In this document: positions 24,737 through 35,536 of the stretch, one piece after another
Layout of the letters: each line of letters begins with the position of its first letter
How positions within the stretch are numbered: the stretch's first letter is position 1
Source: Azophilus sp965200465
GTDB taxonomy: Bacteria > Pseudomonadota > Gammaproteobacteria > Pseudomonadales > Azotimanducaceae
NCBI GenBank assembly: GCA_965200465.1
Contig: OZ241358.1
Coordinates: forward strand, 1,736,001-1,800,000
Direction of reading: 5' to 3'
Length of the DNA stretch: 64,000 nucleotides
Notes under the pieces: model-generated
The model's input: the letters and a program-made list of their open reading frames with translations, nothing else
Told to the model about the DNA's origin: nothing
Databases searched by the model: none
Program-made: the position numbers and the translations under genes

Positions 24737-26188
24737 TTAGTAACCCAAGTAGATGGTCTGGCTGTCAGTGTAGAACTCCAGCGCCGAGGGGCCTTGCTCC
24801 TTCGGTCCGAAGCTCGAACCCTTGGCGCCGCCGAACGGAAGCTGGTACTCCACCCCGGCGCTGGGCAGGTTGACCGCAACCAATCCGGCTTGGATGCCCT
24901 TGACAAACTCGAACACGCGGGAAACGTCCTGGGTTTGCACCGATGCGGAAAGGCCGAACTCGGTGTCGTTGGCGATGTCCATCGCTTCATTGAAGTTCCT
25001 AGCCTTGATCACCGCCAAGACTGGCCCGAATATCTCTTCCCGGGCAACATGCATGTCGTTGGTGACGCCGGTAAGAACCGTGGGCGCGAAGAAGTAGCCC
25101 TTGCCGTAGGCGCCTTCGCTGAGCACTTGGCCGCCGCATTCGACCTTGCAGCCTTCCGCTTCGGCCAGCCGGCAATAGCGGTCGTTGGTTTCCAGTTGCG
25201 CCTTGTCGATGGCGGGGCCGACCTGAACGCCCTCCTCCATCCCGTTGCCGACCCTAAGCTTCTGCACCGCTTCGATTAGCGTCGATGTGAATTGGTCGTA
25301 AACGCCCTCCTCCACGATTACCCGGCTGGTCGCCGTGCATTTCTGCCCGGTCGAGAACATGGCGGCGTTCACGGTGTTGGCTACGGCTTTCCCAAGGTCC
25401 GCGTCAGCCAAAACGACGGTTGGGTTCTTGCCCCCCATTTCCAACTGGATGCGCATCCGCCTTGCGGACACCTTTGCATGCAGTGCATGGCCAACGGCGC
25501 AGGAGCCCGTGAACGAGACGGCCCTGACGGCTGGGTGCCCGACCACGGCTTCGCCCACTTCATCACCGGCGCCGCAGAGGTAGTTAACCACGCCCTTCGG
25601 AAGCCCCGCTTCACAGCAAGCCTCCACCAGCCGCCAAGCGCTTAGCGGCGCCGCGGAAGCCGGCTTTAGCAAAACCGTGTTGCCGGCAATCAACGCCGGC
25701 GCCAACTTCCAAGCCGGTATGGCGGCGGGGAAGTTCCAAGGGGTGATCAGGCTAACAACGCCTAGAGGCTTGCGTTCAGCCCACATGAAGACCCGCTGAC
25801 GCTCGGAAGGAACAAGCGCACCGGGCAGACGCGCCCCTTCACCGGCAAAGTAACGGAAAATGTTGATCGCCCGCGTTACCTCAGCCTTGGCTTCGGGAAG
25901 TGTTTTGCCTTCCTCCCGGGTCATTTCGGCGCCAAGGGCGTCGAGTTTCCCCTCGAGAATGTCGGCCACTCGATAAAGCAGGGCGCCACGCGCCGGCGGG
26001 GGCATGGAGGCCCAACTCGGAAAGGCGGCTTCCGCAGCACTGGCGGCCAAGGCTGCGTCTTTGGCTGACGCCTGGCAGAAGACGCCAACCAAATCGCTGG
26101 TGTCCGCGGGATTGCGATTCTCAAGGGTGCGGCTGGATTCCACCCATTCCCCGTTGATGCAGTTGCGAAACAATGTGGCTTCGGACAT
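24737..26188 (-). CDS. NAD(P)-dependent aldehyde dehydrogenase
   Basis: 483 residues, standard length. Cofactor and catalytic motifs are SLITPWNFPAAIPAWKLAPAL, the glutamate in LEMGGKNP and the nucleophile in FSTGQKCTATSR; EEIFGPVLAVI and PFGGAKGSSFG close the domain. It is closest in style to alpha-ketoglutaric semialdehyde and succinate semialdehyde dehydrogenases. Because the RutR-like operator lies upstream and a beta-alanine-type transaminase is in the partner operon, oxidation of malonate semialdehyde or a similar oxoacid is a reasonable inference. ATG 26188 is chosen from homology; the ribosome site is weak and a TTG exists at 26209. Confidence 0.88.
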   Translation of the reverse strand: MSEATLFRNCINGEWVESSRTLENRNPADTSDLVGVFCQASAKDAALAASAAEAAFPSWASMPPPARGALLYRVADILEGKLDALGAEMTREEGKTLPEAKAEVTRAINIFRYFAGEGARLPGALVPSERQRVFMWAERKPLGVVSLITPWNFPAAIPAWKLAPALIAGNTVLLKPASAAPLSAWRLVEACCEAGLPKGVVNYLCGAGDEVGEAVVGHPAVRAVSFTGSCAVGHALHAKVSARRMRIQLEMGGKNPTVVLADADLGKAVANTVNAAMFSTGQKCTATSRVIVEEGVYDQFTSTLIEAVQKLRVGNGMEEGVQVGPAIDKAQLETNDRYCRLAEAEGCKVECGGQVLSEGAYGKGYFFAPTVLTGVTNDMHVAREEIFGPVLAVIKARNFNEAMDIANDTEFGLSASVQTQDVSRVFEFVKGIQAGLVAVNLPSAGVEYQLPFGGAKGSSFGPKEQGPSALEFYTDSQTIYLGY

Positions 26189-26219
26189 GCCCAAACAAGC
26201 CTTTTCCAAGAGAAAATTC

Positions 26220-26246
26220 TGACGATATTGTTGAACTATTTTGTCA
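26220..26246 (-). promoter_or_regulatory. RutR-like tandem operator upstream of the aldehyde dehydrogenase operon
   Basis: TGACGATATTGTTGA at 26220 continues to TATTTTGTCA ending at 26246. It has the same 27-bp span, outer TGAC and GTCA ends, and 13-bp internal phase as the elements at 19819 and 26441. About 19 of 27 positions match the 19819 element. On the minus strand a TTGACA lies just upstream of it. The divergent 26189-26518 intergenic region holds this site, the receptor-side site and no gene. Confidence 0.6.
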
Positions 26247-26440
26247 GCGATGTCAACAGGGCGTTCCCGTAGCGTCGATAGGGAGTTGAATGTCTAGGGT
26301 TTTTCAAAATAATTTCATATAAATCAATAGATTACTCTGCATTACATAGTGGCGTTCCGGCAAGGGGCACACCATGGCTCCCTTGGACAAGGGCAGTTTC
26401 CACTGGATTTCGTTGCCTATGATCAAGCCTGAAAAAAATT

Positions 26441-26481
26441 TGACAAAAATGATTGACAAAAATGTCAATTATCTATATACG
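26441..26481 (+). promoter_or_regulatory. Promoter and RutR-like tandem operator of the TonB-hydantoinase operon
   Basis: TGACAAAAATGA (26441) and the perfect dyad TTGACAAAAATGTCAA (26453-26468) lie 13 bp apart. The second TTGACA (26453-26458) is also a consensus -35, with TATACG at 26476-26481 after a 17-bp spacer. A regulator bound here would block RNA polymerase. This is the best match to TTGAC(N6)GTCAA in the window. Confidence 0.78.
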
Positions 26482-26518
26482 CTTGGTTTGTCTGTCATCC
26501 GCATGGAGGTGTGCGCAC

Positions 26519-28774
26519 ATGGAAACCGCCCAGAAATCAAACCCGTCTCCCCGCCGGGCGCCTTGCGGGTTGTGGCTTCCCATTGCCGGCGCGGTGCTGG
26601 CCTCCCTGACGTCCCCCTGTCCCGCTTGGGCGCAGCAAACCGAGGCGGCGATGCTGGAGGAAATCGTCGTCACGGCGCGCAAGCGGGAGGAGTCCCTGCA
26701 GGAGACGCCCATTTCCATCACCGCCTTCTCCGCCGACGCCCTGCGCCAAGCCAACATGATCGACCTGCGGGACATCGGCAAGTACACGCCGGGGATGTCC
26801 TTCACCTCCTACGGCATGGGCAGTTCCGAGGCGGGAGCCATGTTCCTGCGCGGCATCGGGCAGTCCGACCACATGGTCACCACTGACCCCGGGGTGGGCC
26901 TGTACATCGACGGAGTGTATGTCGGGCGCAACCAAGGCGCCGCCTTGGACCTGCTGGACCTGGAGCGGGTGGAGGTGCTGCGCGGTCCGCAAGGCACCCT
27001 GTTCGGCAAGAACACCATCGGCGGCGCCGTGAACGTGGTCAGCCGCAAGCCAAGCATGGAGAACGGTGGCGAAGTGGAGCTGACCGTCGGCGACGATGGC
27101 CGCTTCAACCTGCTGGCGTCCGGTGAATTGGCGCTCAGCGGGCGGACGGCGCTGCGGGCCAGTGTGCAGCGGAAGAAGCGGGACGGCGTGGGCGAACAGA
27201 TCTTCACTGGGGACGAGAGCGGCGATGAGGACAGCGTCAGCGCCCGGGCCCAGCTGTTCTGGCAGGGCGATGGCGCGGAATTCTCGCTGGTGGCGGACAT
27301 GACCCGCGCCCGGCAAGCCGCCATGCCGCACAGCTTCTACGCCCATGCGCCCTGGCTGGGCATTTCCACCTGCTACACGGATGGCGCGGGGGCGGAGCCC
27401 TATGTCCCCTGCCCGCCGGGCGTCGAGGGCGACCCCTTCGACAGCTACTCCTTGGATGACTTGGACACGGAGCAGGACCTGTTCGGCGTATCGGCCAACT
27501 GGACTTGGGATTTGAATGACCAAATCAGCTTCAAGTCGATCACCGCCTACCGCGACATGGAATACCTCGGCAACTTGGAGTTCGACGGTGCCCCGCAAGT
27601 GGTGATTCACTATCTGGAATCCGGCAAATCGGATCAATTTTCCCAAGAATTTCAATTGGTTGGAGAAAACGACGCGAACACGCTGAATTGGATCGCCGGG
27701 GCTTACTACTTCACGGAGGACGGCCACAACCTGCAGGACGACGATCAGTTCGGGGCGCTGGACCAACGCAGGTCCGCTGTGAAGACCGACAGCTACGCCC
27801 TGTTCGGCCAAGGCACGTTGGACCTAACCGAGCAGGTCAGCCTGACCGCCGGGCTGCGCTACACCAACGAGGAAAAGGATTACGACCTAGTTTACCGCTC
27901 CCTCACTAGGGACGGGCTGCAGGCCCTGAATGAACAGGGGCAGCCGGTTTATCGGGTTGCGCCCACTTCCCTAGGCGATTCCTGGGACGCGGTGTCCGGC
28001 ACTGTGAGCGTCCAATACTCCGTGACGGAGGGCGCCATGCTCTACGCAACCTATTCCCGAGGGTTCCGCAGCGGCGGCTTTGCCGCACGGCCCTCACGGC
28101 CCTCCAGCGTCGGCGTCTATGACCCGGAATACGTCGATATGTACGAGGTCGGCTTGAAGGCTGACGCCCTGGACAACCGCCTGCGCGCCAACATCGCCCT
28201 TTACACCAGCGACTACGACGACTACCAAGCCCAGGTCAACGCCCTTGCGGACGCCTTCGACACCCGCACGCTGAACGCGGCGAAGGCGGAAATCGACGGC
28301 GTGGAACTGGAGTTGACTGCGATCCTGTCCCCCAATGTGCGGGTGCTGGGCACCTTCAGCTACACGGACGCGCAGATCGCCAAGGTCGATATCGACCCGT
28401 CCCTGAACGCCAATTTCGCCAAGGGCTCCCGGCTGCCCTACGTCAGCAAGTGGACCTACAGCATCTCGCCGCAGGTTGACGTGCCGACGCCCAACGGCGG
28501 CAGCCTGCTTTGGCGCACCGACTATGCCTACCGCAGCGCCTTCTTCGGGCAGATCGCCAACGCGCCGGAGGAGCGCGAGGGCTCCTACGGGCTGTTCAAC
28601 GCCCGGGTGGAGTACCTGTCGCCGGATGAAAGGTGGAGTCTGGCGGCTTACGGCGTCAATCTCGCCGACAAGAAGTACACCCGGGTGCGCAACTACTTCC
28701 CCGGCTTCATCGGCTTCGCCCTGTGGAACACGGACCGGCGGGAATTCGGCATCAAGGCGCGCTACCGTCTCTAG
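26519..28774 (+). CDS. TonB-dependent outer-membrane receptor
   Basis: 751 residues. A signal peptide ends near CPAWAQQ. The plug domain has the TonB-box-like EEIVVTARKREESLQETPISITAFSADAL, then GIGQSDHMVTTDPGVGLYIDGVYVGR and LERVEVLRGPQGTLFGKNTIGGAVNVVSRKP. A 22-strand-type barrel follows, ending with the aromatic-rich FGIKARYRL. GGAGGT nine bases upstream supports ATG 26519. It heads a co-oriented run of hydantoinase, ureidopropionase and transaminase genes, 24 bp before the first. It probably imports the cyclic ureide or a complexed form of it, energised by TonB; the ligand is inferred from neighbours only. Confidence 0.92.
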   Translation: METAQKSNPSPRRAPCGLWLPIAGAVLASLTSPCPAWAQQTEAAMLEEIVVTARKREESLQETPISITAFSADALRQANMIDLRDIGKYTPGMSFTSYGMGSSEAGAMFLRGIGQSDHMVTTDPGVGLYIDGVYVGRNQGAALDLLDLERVEVLRGPQGTLFGKNTIGGAVNVVSRKPSMENGGEVELTVGDDGRFNLLASGELALSGRTALRASVQRKKRDGVGEQIFTGDESGDEDSVSARAQLFWQGDGAEFSLVADMTRARQAAMPHSFYAHAPWLGISTCYTDGAGAEPYVPCPPGVEGDPFDSYSLDDLDTEQDLFGVSANWTWDLNDQISFKSITAYRDMEYLGNLEFDGAPQVVIHYLESGKSDQFSQEFQLVGENDANTLNWIAGAYYFTEDGHNLQDDDQFGALDQRRSAVKTDSYALFGQGTLDLTEQVSLTAGLRYTNEEKDYDLVYRSLTRDGLQALNEQGQPVYRVAPTSLGDSWDAVSGTVSVQYSVTEGAMLYATYSRGFRSGGFAARPSRPSSVGVYDPEYVDMYEVGLKADALDNRLRANIALYTSDYDDYQAQVNALADAFDTRTLNAAKAEIDGVELELTAILSPNVRVLGTFSYTDAQIAKVDIDPSLNANFAKGSRLPYVSKWTYSISPQVDVPTPNGGSLLWRTDYAYRSAFFGQIANAPEEREGSYGLFNARVEYLSPDERWSLAAYGVNLADKKYTRVRNYFPGFIGFALWNTDRREFGIKARYRL

Positions 28775-28797
28775 CAGCGCCCGGGGCGTCAAACAAA

Positions 28798-30192
<1,395 letters not shown>

Positions 30193-30207
30193 GAAGCGGA
30201 GCAACAG

Positions 30208-31074
30208 ATGCCAGGAAAGGTGAAGTCCGGCCTCATTCAAGCCTCCCTGCCGCCCATGGACCCGGCGGCGCCCAAGCATGAAATCCTAGAGGCCATGACC
30301 CAAAAGCAGATTCCGCTGATTGAGCAGGCCGGGCGGCAGGGCGTGCAGATTCTCTGCCTGCAGGAAATCTTCAATGCCCCCTACTTCTGCCCCAGCCAGG
30401 ACGCCGCCTGGTTCGCCACCGCCGAACCGGTGCCGGGGCCGACCACCGAGCGCCTCTGCGAACAGGCCGCCAAACACCGCATGGCGATGATCGCGCCGGT
30501 CTATGAAAAGGAGGCGCCCGGGATTCTCTACAACACCGCGGCGGTCATCGACGCCGACGGGGCCTATCTGGGCAAGTACCGCAAGACCCACATTCCCCAC
30601 ACCGCCGGCTTTTGGGAGAAGTTCTTCTTTCGCCCCGGCAATCTCGGCTACCCCGTGTTCGACACGGCCTACGCCAAGATCGGGGTGTACATCTGCTACG
30701 ACCGGCATTTCCCGGAGGGCGCCCGGGCGCTGGGCCTGAACGGCGCGGAAATCGTTTACAACCCTTCGGCCACGGTAAAGGGGCTTTCCGATCACCTGTG
30801 GGAGTTGGAGCAGCCGGCCCATGCGGTGGCCAACGGCTACTTCATGGGCTGCGTCAACCGGGTTGGCGTCGAGCCGCCCTGGAACCTTGGCGAGTTCTAC
30901 GGGCGCAGTTACTTCGTGGACCCCCGCGGCCAAATCGTCGCCCAAGCGCCCGAGGCTCGGGACGAATTGCTGATCGCCGAGCTGGACTTGGACCTCATTG
31001 ACGAGGTGCGCTCCACTTGGCAGTTCTACCGCGACCGCCGCCCGGACGCCTATGAAACCCTGGCGGCACCCTAA
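30208..31074 (+). CDS. Beta-ureidopropionase / N-carbamoyl amidohydrolase (nitrilase superfamily)
   Basis: 288 residues. The nitrilase triad is visible: Glu in LCLQEIFNAPYF, Lys in YRKTHIPH and Cys in VYICYDRHFPE. The sequence around NPSATVKGLSDHLWELEQPAHAVANGYFMGCVNRVG is typical of N-carbamoyl-beta-alanine amidohydrolases. It would convert N-carbamoyl-beta-alanine to beta-alanine, CO2 and ammonia. It starts 15 bp after the hydantoinase stop with a GGAG-type site, so it is the second enzyme of the operon. N-carbamoyl-D-amino acid hydrolase is the main alternative. Confidence 0.93.
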   Translation: MPGKVKSGLIQASLPPMDPAAPKHEILEAMTQKQIPLIEQAGRQGVQILCLQEIFNAPYFCPSQDAAWFATAEPVPGPTTERLCEQAAKHRMAMIAPVYEKEAPGILYNTAAVIDADGAYLGKYRKTHIPHTAGFWEKFFFRPGNLGYPVFDTAYAKIGVYICYDRHFPEGARALGLNGAEIVYNPSATVKGLSDHLWELEQPAHAVANGYFMGCVNRVGVEPPWNLGEFYGRSYFVDPRGQIVAQAPEARDELLIAELDLDLIDEVRSTWQFYRDRRPDAYETLAAP

Positions 31075-31139
31075 CCGAAACGCCGCGCCTTGGGCTAAAC
31101 TCGCCTCTCGATCAGCTAAGCCAATCGGAGGCACGGAAG

Positions 31140-32546
31140 TTGTCAGCGCAGCTAAACTACAACGCGCGAGCGCTGCGCCAAGCGGACCTGGACCACTGCA
31201 TCCATCCTTGGCCGGATTTCGAGGACCGGCCGCAGACGGGCGCCACCATCATGGTGCGCGGCGAGGGGGCGCACGTTTGGGACGCGGAGGGGCGCAAGTT
31301 CATTGACGGCATCGGCGGGCTTTGGTTCGCCAACGTCGGCTTCGGCCGCCAGGAGCTGGTCGATGCCGCCGCCAAGCAGATGGCGGAACTGCCGCAGTAT
31401 TCCTACTTCACGGACTTGGGCAACCCGCCGGCCGCGCAACTGGCGGCCAAGCTGGCGGAACTGACGCCCGGGGACCTCAACCACGTCTTCTACAGCACCG
31501 GCGGCTCGATGGCCATCGACACCGCCGGGCGCACCGCCCATTACTACTTCAACAATCTGGGCAGGCCGTCCAAACGGCTGTTCATCTCCCGGCGCAACGC
31601 CTACCACGGCAGCACCTACCTAAGCGCCGCCCTGTCCGGCAAGATGAGCGACAAGCGCGGCTTCCACTCCCCCGACGGGCTGGTGCATTACCTGTCCGCC
31701 CCCAACTGCTACCGGATGCCGCCCGGCGTCAACGGCGAGGCGGCCTACTGCGACTTGCTGGCGGCGGAGTTCGAGGGCAAGGTGGCGGAGTTGGGCGCGG
31801 ACAACATCGCCGCCTTCTTCGCCGAGCCGATCATGGGGGCCGGCGGCGTGCTGGTGGCGCCGGCCGGCTACCACCGCCGCATGAAGCAGGTGTGCGAGGC
31901 GAACGACATCCTCTACGTCTCCGACGAGGTGGTCACCGGCTTCGGACGGCTGGGCCACTTCTTCGCCAGCGAAGCCGTTTTCGGCGTCGTGCCGGACATG
32001 ATCACCGTCGCCAAGGGCATCACTTCCGGCTACATGCCCCTGGGCGCGACCATCATTTCGGAGCGGGTTTACGAGGGCCTGTCCAAGCCCCGCGCGGACG
32101 GCGGCGTCTTCGCCCACGGGTTCACCTACTCCGGCCACGCCGCGGCCTGCGCCGTGGCCCTGGCCAACATCGAACTGATGCAGCGGGAGGACCTCTGCGC
32201 CCGGGTGCGCGAAACCGGCCCCTACTTCCTTAAGCGCCTGCAAACCCTCGGCGACCTGCCCATCGTTGGGGACGTGCGCGGCAGCCACTTCATGCTGTGC
32301 GTGGAGCTGGTGCAGCACAAGCGCACCAAGACGCTTTTCCCGGAGGCGGCCGCCATCGAAAGGCGCATCGACCGGGAGACCCAGGCGCGGGGGTTGATCG
32401 TGCGGCTCATCGACAACCTGTGCGTGCTGTCCCCGGCGCTCATCCTAAGCAAGGAGGGCATCGACGAGCTGGTCGCCGTCCTCCGCGCATCCATCGAAGC
32501 CGTCATGGCCGATCTGCACCGGGAGGGCATCCCCTGCGGCGATTGA
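31140..32546 (+). CDS. Class III omega-aminotransferase (beta-alanine/pyruvate type)
   Basis: 468 residues. PLP fold type I, class III: GAHVWDAEGRKFIDGIGGLW near the start, YSTGGSMAIDTAGRTAHYYFN, SDEVVTGFGRLGHFF and the PLP lysine in ITVAKGITSGYMPLGATI. The start is a TTG at 31140 with GGAGG nine bases upstream. It would pass the amino group of beta-alanine (or another omega-amino acid) to pyruvate, giving a semialdehyde for the dehydrogenase at 24737. It follows the ureidopropionase by 65 bp and completes the reductive pyrimidine-type degradation set. Confidence 0.92.
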   Translation: MSAQLNYNARALRQADLDHCIHPWPDFEDRPQTGATIMVRGEGAHVWDAEGRKFIDGIGGLWFANVGFGRQELVDAAAKQMAELPQYSYFTDLGNPPAAQLAAKLAELTPGDLNHVFYSTGGSMAIDTAGRTAHYYFNNLGRPSKRLFISRRNAYHGSTYLSAALSGKMSDKRGFHSPDGLVHYLSAPNCYRMPPGVNGEAAYCDLLAAEFEGKVAELGADNIAAFFAEPIMGAGGVLVAPAGYHRRMKQVCEANDILYVSDEVVTGFGRLGHFFASEAVFGVVPDMITVAKGITSGYMPLGATIISERVYEGLSKPRADGGVFAHGFTYSGHAAACAVALANIELMQREDLCARVRETGPYFLKRLQTLGDLPIVGDVRGSHFMLCVELVQHKRTKTLFPEAAAIERRIDRETQARGLIVRLIDNLCVLSPALILSKEGIDELVAVLRASIEAVMADLHREGIPCGD

Positions 32547-32603
32547 CCGCACCCTGATTCAACTCCGGCAATGCCTCGGCAACGCCCGCGCCAAACCAAC
32601 GGC

Positions 32604-32759
32604 TTAGGCCGCTTCAACATCCGCCGCGCACCGAAGCGCCGCTAGGAACTCCTCCGTCTTCACCGCCGACACTCTCCCGGCCACCGCCACGGCAACGAAC
32701 CGGTTGACGCCGGCGCCTTCGCCACGGCTTATTTCAGCCACGGCCTTTGCAGGCAAGCC
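32604..32759 (-). pseudogene. Fragment of a ribbon-helix-helix (HicB/CopG-like) antitoxin
   Basis: The minus strand reads LPAKAVAEISRGEGAGVN followed by RFVAVAVAGRVSAVKTEEFL. This fits the strand-helix-helix of antitoxins with the SxNQFIxxAVAEKxSALxTEEY pattern. There is no ATG at the expected start and no toxin partner. It lies just after the end of the second TonB receptor gene on the same strand. A decayed toxin-antitoxin locus is the simplest explanation. Confidence 0.35.
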
Positions 32760-32806
32760 GGCAGCCGCAAGGGCAAGGTGCTGGTTCGCTGCACGCGGAG
32801 TCCCGG

Positions 32807-35032
32807 CTAGCGCCAGCGCAGCGTCCTGCTGAAGCGCAGCCCCCACTCGCGGCGGTCGTTGCTGTTGATGATGAGCACCGTGGGGTCCAAGTCCAGTTTC
32901 GCCAAGGGGTAGGTTTCGTTGGTGAGGTTGTGGACGTACAGGGACAGGCGCCAATCGCCTTGCCGGCTCTCGTAGCCGAGGCTGGCGCTCAGCAGGTCCA
33001 CGGGCGCCATCAGGTTCAGCGGCGAGTTGACCGGCTGGCCGAACATCTCGCTGCGGTGGTAGTAGTCCAGCCGCGCCCTCAGGGTGCCGCCGCCGGACAG
33101 ATCCCACGCATGTTGCGGCGACAGGGAGACTGTCCACTCCGGCGTCAGGGCCGGGGAGTCGCCCTCTTCAATGCCCTGCACACCGTCATCCACCTCGGAA
33201 AATTCGATGTCGATCCAGCCCAAGGCGAATTGCAGGCTGAAGCCGGGGGCCGGGGACCAGACGCCCTCCAGTTCAAAGCCGTTGGCCTTGGATTCGGCGG
33301 CGTTCTGGGTGAGGGTGAGGAAGCCTTCCCCAATCAGTTCGTTCTGCTGCACGGCCAAGTCGGTGTAGCGGACATGGAAGAAGGCCGCGCTTAAGCTCAA
33401 GGCGCCGCCGAAGGCGCCCTTGAGGCCCAGCTCGAAGGAGTCCGCAAAGGCGGGGTTGAAGGCCGCGAAGGTGTCCGGGCCGCCGAAGGGCCGGGGCGGG
33501 TAGCCGCCGGCTTGGTAGCCCCGGGCATAGCTGGCGAAGGCGTTGACGTCTGCGCCCAACCGCCGGGTAAGGGAGACGTCGCCGGTCAGTTCCCCCCAAT
33601 CGTCGCTGCGCTGCGCCGGGGCCGGGAAGTAGTGCAGGGAGCCTAGGGCCTCCTTGGCGTCCCAGGTGTGGCGCAGCCCTAGGCCCAGCGTCCAAAGCGG
33701 CGCCAAGTCGAGGTTGGCGTGGGCGAAGACGGCCTTGCTGTCGGTCTCCTGCTCGATGTAGAGGCGCCCGTCGAAGTCGTTGAGCGGGATCACCGCCGGG
33801 CGCCCGTCGGCCAGCCCCTCCGGGCGGAAGACGAAGGGGCTGTCGTTGCAGCCCTCTTCGCGGAAATAGTAGAGGCCGGCCACCCAGTCCCCCCAACCGG
33901 CGGCGCCGCTGAACTGCAGCTCCAGGGTCCATTGATCGGCCTCGCCGCGCTCCGGGAACTCGATCAGGGTGGCCGGCGTCTTCTCGTTGTCCAAGCCGCC
34001 CTCGAACCACATGTCCCGGTAGCCGAGGATGGCCTTCAAGCGCAGTTGCTCGGCGGCCTCCCAATCGAGGGTGAGGGAGACGCCCAGGGTGCGGTCCTCG
34101 GTGGCGGTCAAGCGGTTGTTCAGGGAATGGGTGTCGTCCGGGTCCGGGGGTTGGCCGTCCGGCCGGAGGCCGAAGCCGTTGTCCGGGTTGAAGACCTCCA
34201 CCGCATGGGGGGTGATGCCCTGGTCGGAGCGCGACACCTCAGCCGTGGCCAGAACACTGAGGTGGTCCGCCGCCTCCCACAGCAGGACGGCGCGGCCAAA
34301 GCCTTGAAGGATCTCGCCGATCTCCGCCTTCGGGTCCGCAATCAGCAGCGCCCTCCCCACCCCGTCCCGGGACTTGACGCCGCCGGAGACGGACAGCATC
34401 AGGGCGTCCGCCAAGGCCAAGTCGGTGAAGAAGTTGCCGTTCAGCCTGCCCAGGCTGCCGGCCTTCAGGTCGATGCGGGCCAAGCCCTCCCCGGCGGGCT
34501 TGCGAGTGACGATGTTCAACGCCCCGCCCAGGGTGTTGCGCCCGGACAGGCTGCCCTGCGGACCGCGCACCACCTCCACCCGCTCGATGTTCATCAGGTC
34601 CATGTTGGCGCCCATGTTCCTGCCTAGATACACTCCGTCGAGATAGATGCCCACCGCCGGATCCGTGGTGATGATGTGGTCCTGCAGGCCGATGCCGCGC
34701 ATGAACACGGCGGTGTGCCCGGTGTTGCCCTGGCCGAAGTTGGTCTGCACCACGTTGGGCGCGAACTTCTCCACCTGGTTGAGTTCGGTGAGGCCGCGCT
34801 CCCGCAGGCGCCACTCGTCCAAGGCGGTGATGGAGACGGGGATTTCGACCAAGGCTTCCCGCCGCCGCCGAGCGGTCACCACCATCTCCTCCACCGAACC
34901 AGCCCACGCCGGCCCTGCCCCTGCACCCTCCCCCGCAGCGCCGGCTTGCGCCTTGGCGCAGGGCGCAAGAGCCCAGCAGGCCGCCATGACGGCGGCGACG
35001 CAAAAAAACCGCCGCCCGCCAAGCATGCGCAT
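32807..35032 (-). CDS. TonB-dependent outer-membrane receptor (second copy)
   Basis: 741 residues. The signal peptide ends near CAKAQAG. The plug shows EEMVVTARRRREALVEIPVSITALDEW, GIGLQDHIITTDPAVGIYLDGVYLGR and IERVEVVRGPQGSLSGRNTLGGALNIVTRKP. The barrel ends in RREWGLRFSRTLRW. It belongs to the same broad subfamily as the receptor at 26519, but the two are well diverged. GGAGG nine bases upstream supports ATG 35032. It is convergent with the transaminase gene and has no RutR-like operator in front, so its ligand may differ. Confidence 0.9.
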   Translation of the reverse strand: MRMLGGRRFFCVAAVMAACWALAPCAKAQAGAAGEGAGAGPAWAGSVEEMVVTARRRREALVEIPVSITALDEWRLRERGLTELNQVEKFAPNVVQTNFGQGNTGHTAVFMRGIGLQDHIITTDPAVGIYLDGVYLGRNMGANMDLMNIERVEVVRGPQGSLSGRNTLGGALNIVTRKPAGEGLARIDLKAGSLGRLNGNFFTDLALADALMLSVSGGVKSRDGVGRALLIADPKAEIGEILQGFGRAVLLWEAADHLSVLATAEVSRSDQGITPHAVEVFNPDNGFGLRPDGQPPDPDDTHSLNNRLTATEDRTLGVSLTLDWEAAEQLRLKAILGYRDMWFEGGLDNEKTPATLIEFPERGEADQWTLELQFSGAAGWGDWVAGLYYFREEGCNDSPFVFRPEGLADGRPAVIPLNDFDGRLYIEQETDSKAVFAHANLDLAPLWTLGLGLRHTWDAKEALGSLHYFPAPAQRSDDWGELTGDVSLTRRLGADVNAFASYARGYQAGGYPPRPFGGPDTFAAFNPAFADSFELGLKGAFGGALSLSAAFFHVRYTDLAVQQNELIGEGFLTLTQNAAESKANGFELEGVWSPAPGFSLQFALGWIDIEFSEVDDGVQGIEEGDSPALTPEWTVSLSPQHAWDLSGGGTLRARLDYYHRSEMFGQPVNSPLNLMAPVDLLSASLGYESRQGDWRLSLYVHNLTNETYPLAKLDLDPTVLIINSNDRREWGLRFSRTLRWR

Positions 35033-35121
35033 CAACTCGAGCCTCCAGTGGGTGAAACGCACGGCATTTTCCAACCGCAACAAGGCGAATTCAACCAAAG
35101 CGCCGCCGCAAGGCAGTTCGG

Positions 35122-35439
35122 TCAGAGTTTGGACGCCAGCGTCGCGCCGCCTAGGGCAACGGCTGCTTTGAACGACCTGCGCCATAGGGCGGCGGGCACA
35201 GAGCGTGGCGGCCGAAACGCCGGATTCAAGCAGGCCAACGCCGCCCAGAGCGCAAAGACGACCTCAATGAGCATCCGCGCATACAGCGCCTTGCCCACCA
35301 CAAAGGGGTAAACGGTGTTTTCGGAAATGACGAAGGGCGTGAGCAGCAGCAGGGCAAGGCCGGCGCGGACACCCCAAAGCAAGGCCCTTTCAACGAACAA
35401 ACCGAACTGGGAATGCATGCGCCGGAAAGATTTTTCCAT
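35122..35439 (-). pseudogene. Truncated O-antigen ligase/polymerase-like membrane protein
   Basis: 105 residues only. RAGLALLLLTPFVISENTVYPFVVGKALYARMLIEVVFALWAAL followed by NPAFRPPRS is the first membrane pair and following loop of the large O-antigen ligase/polymerase family, which normally has 10-12 segments. After about residue 80 the sequence is unrelated. It lies between the TonB receptor and the broken Rpn gene, so this is probably a truncation remnant, although a small two-helix protein cannot be excluded. Confidence 0.5.
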
Positions 35440-35536
35440 GCTGAATGGTGGGTTTTACCGACATTGACTGCGCTGCTAGTTGTTTGCGAAACCGCGGCGC
35501 CGTCCGGGGGCTGCATTGAGCGCCCCAATGAAGTGT

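Noticed and set aside
32604..33137. 177-codon minus-strand gene overlapping the TonB receptor end
   Set aside because: Most of it is a shadow of the receptor in another frame; only the last 50 codons resemble an antitoxin, and these are listed as a fragment.
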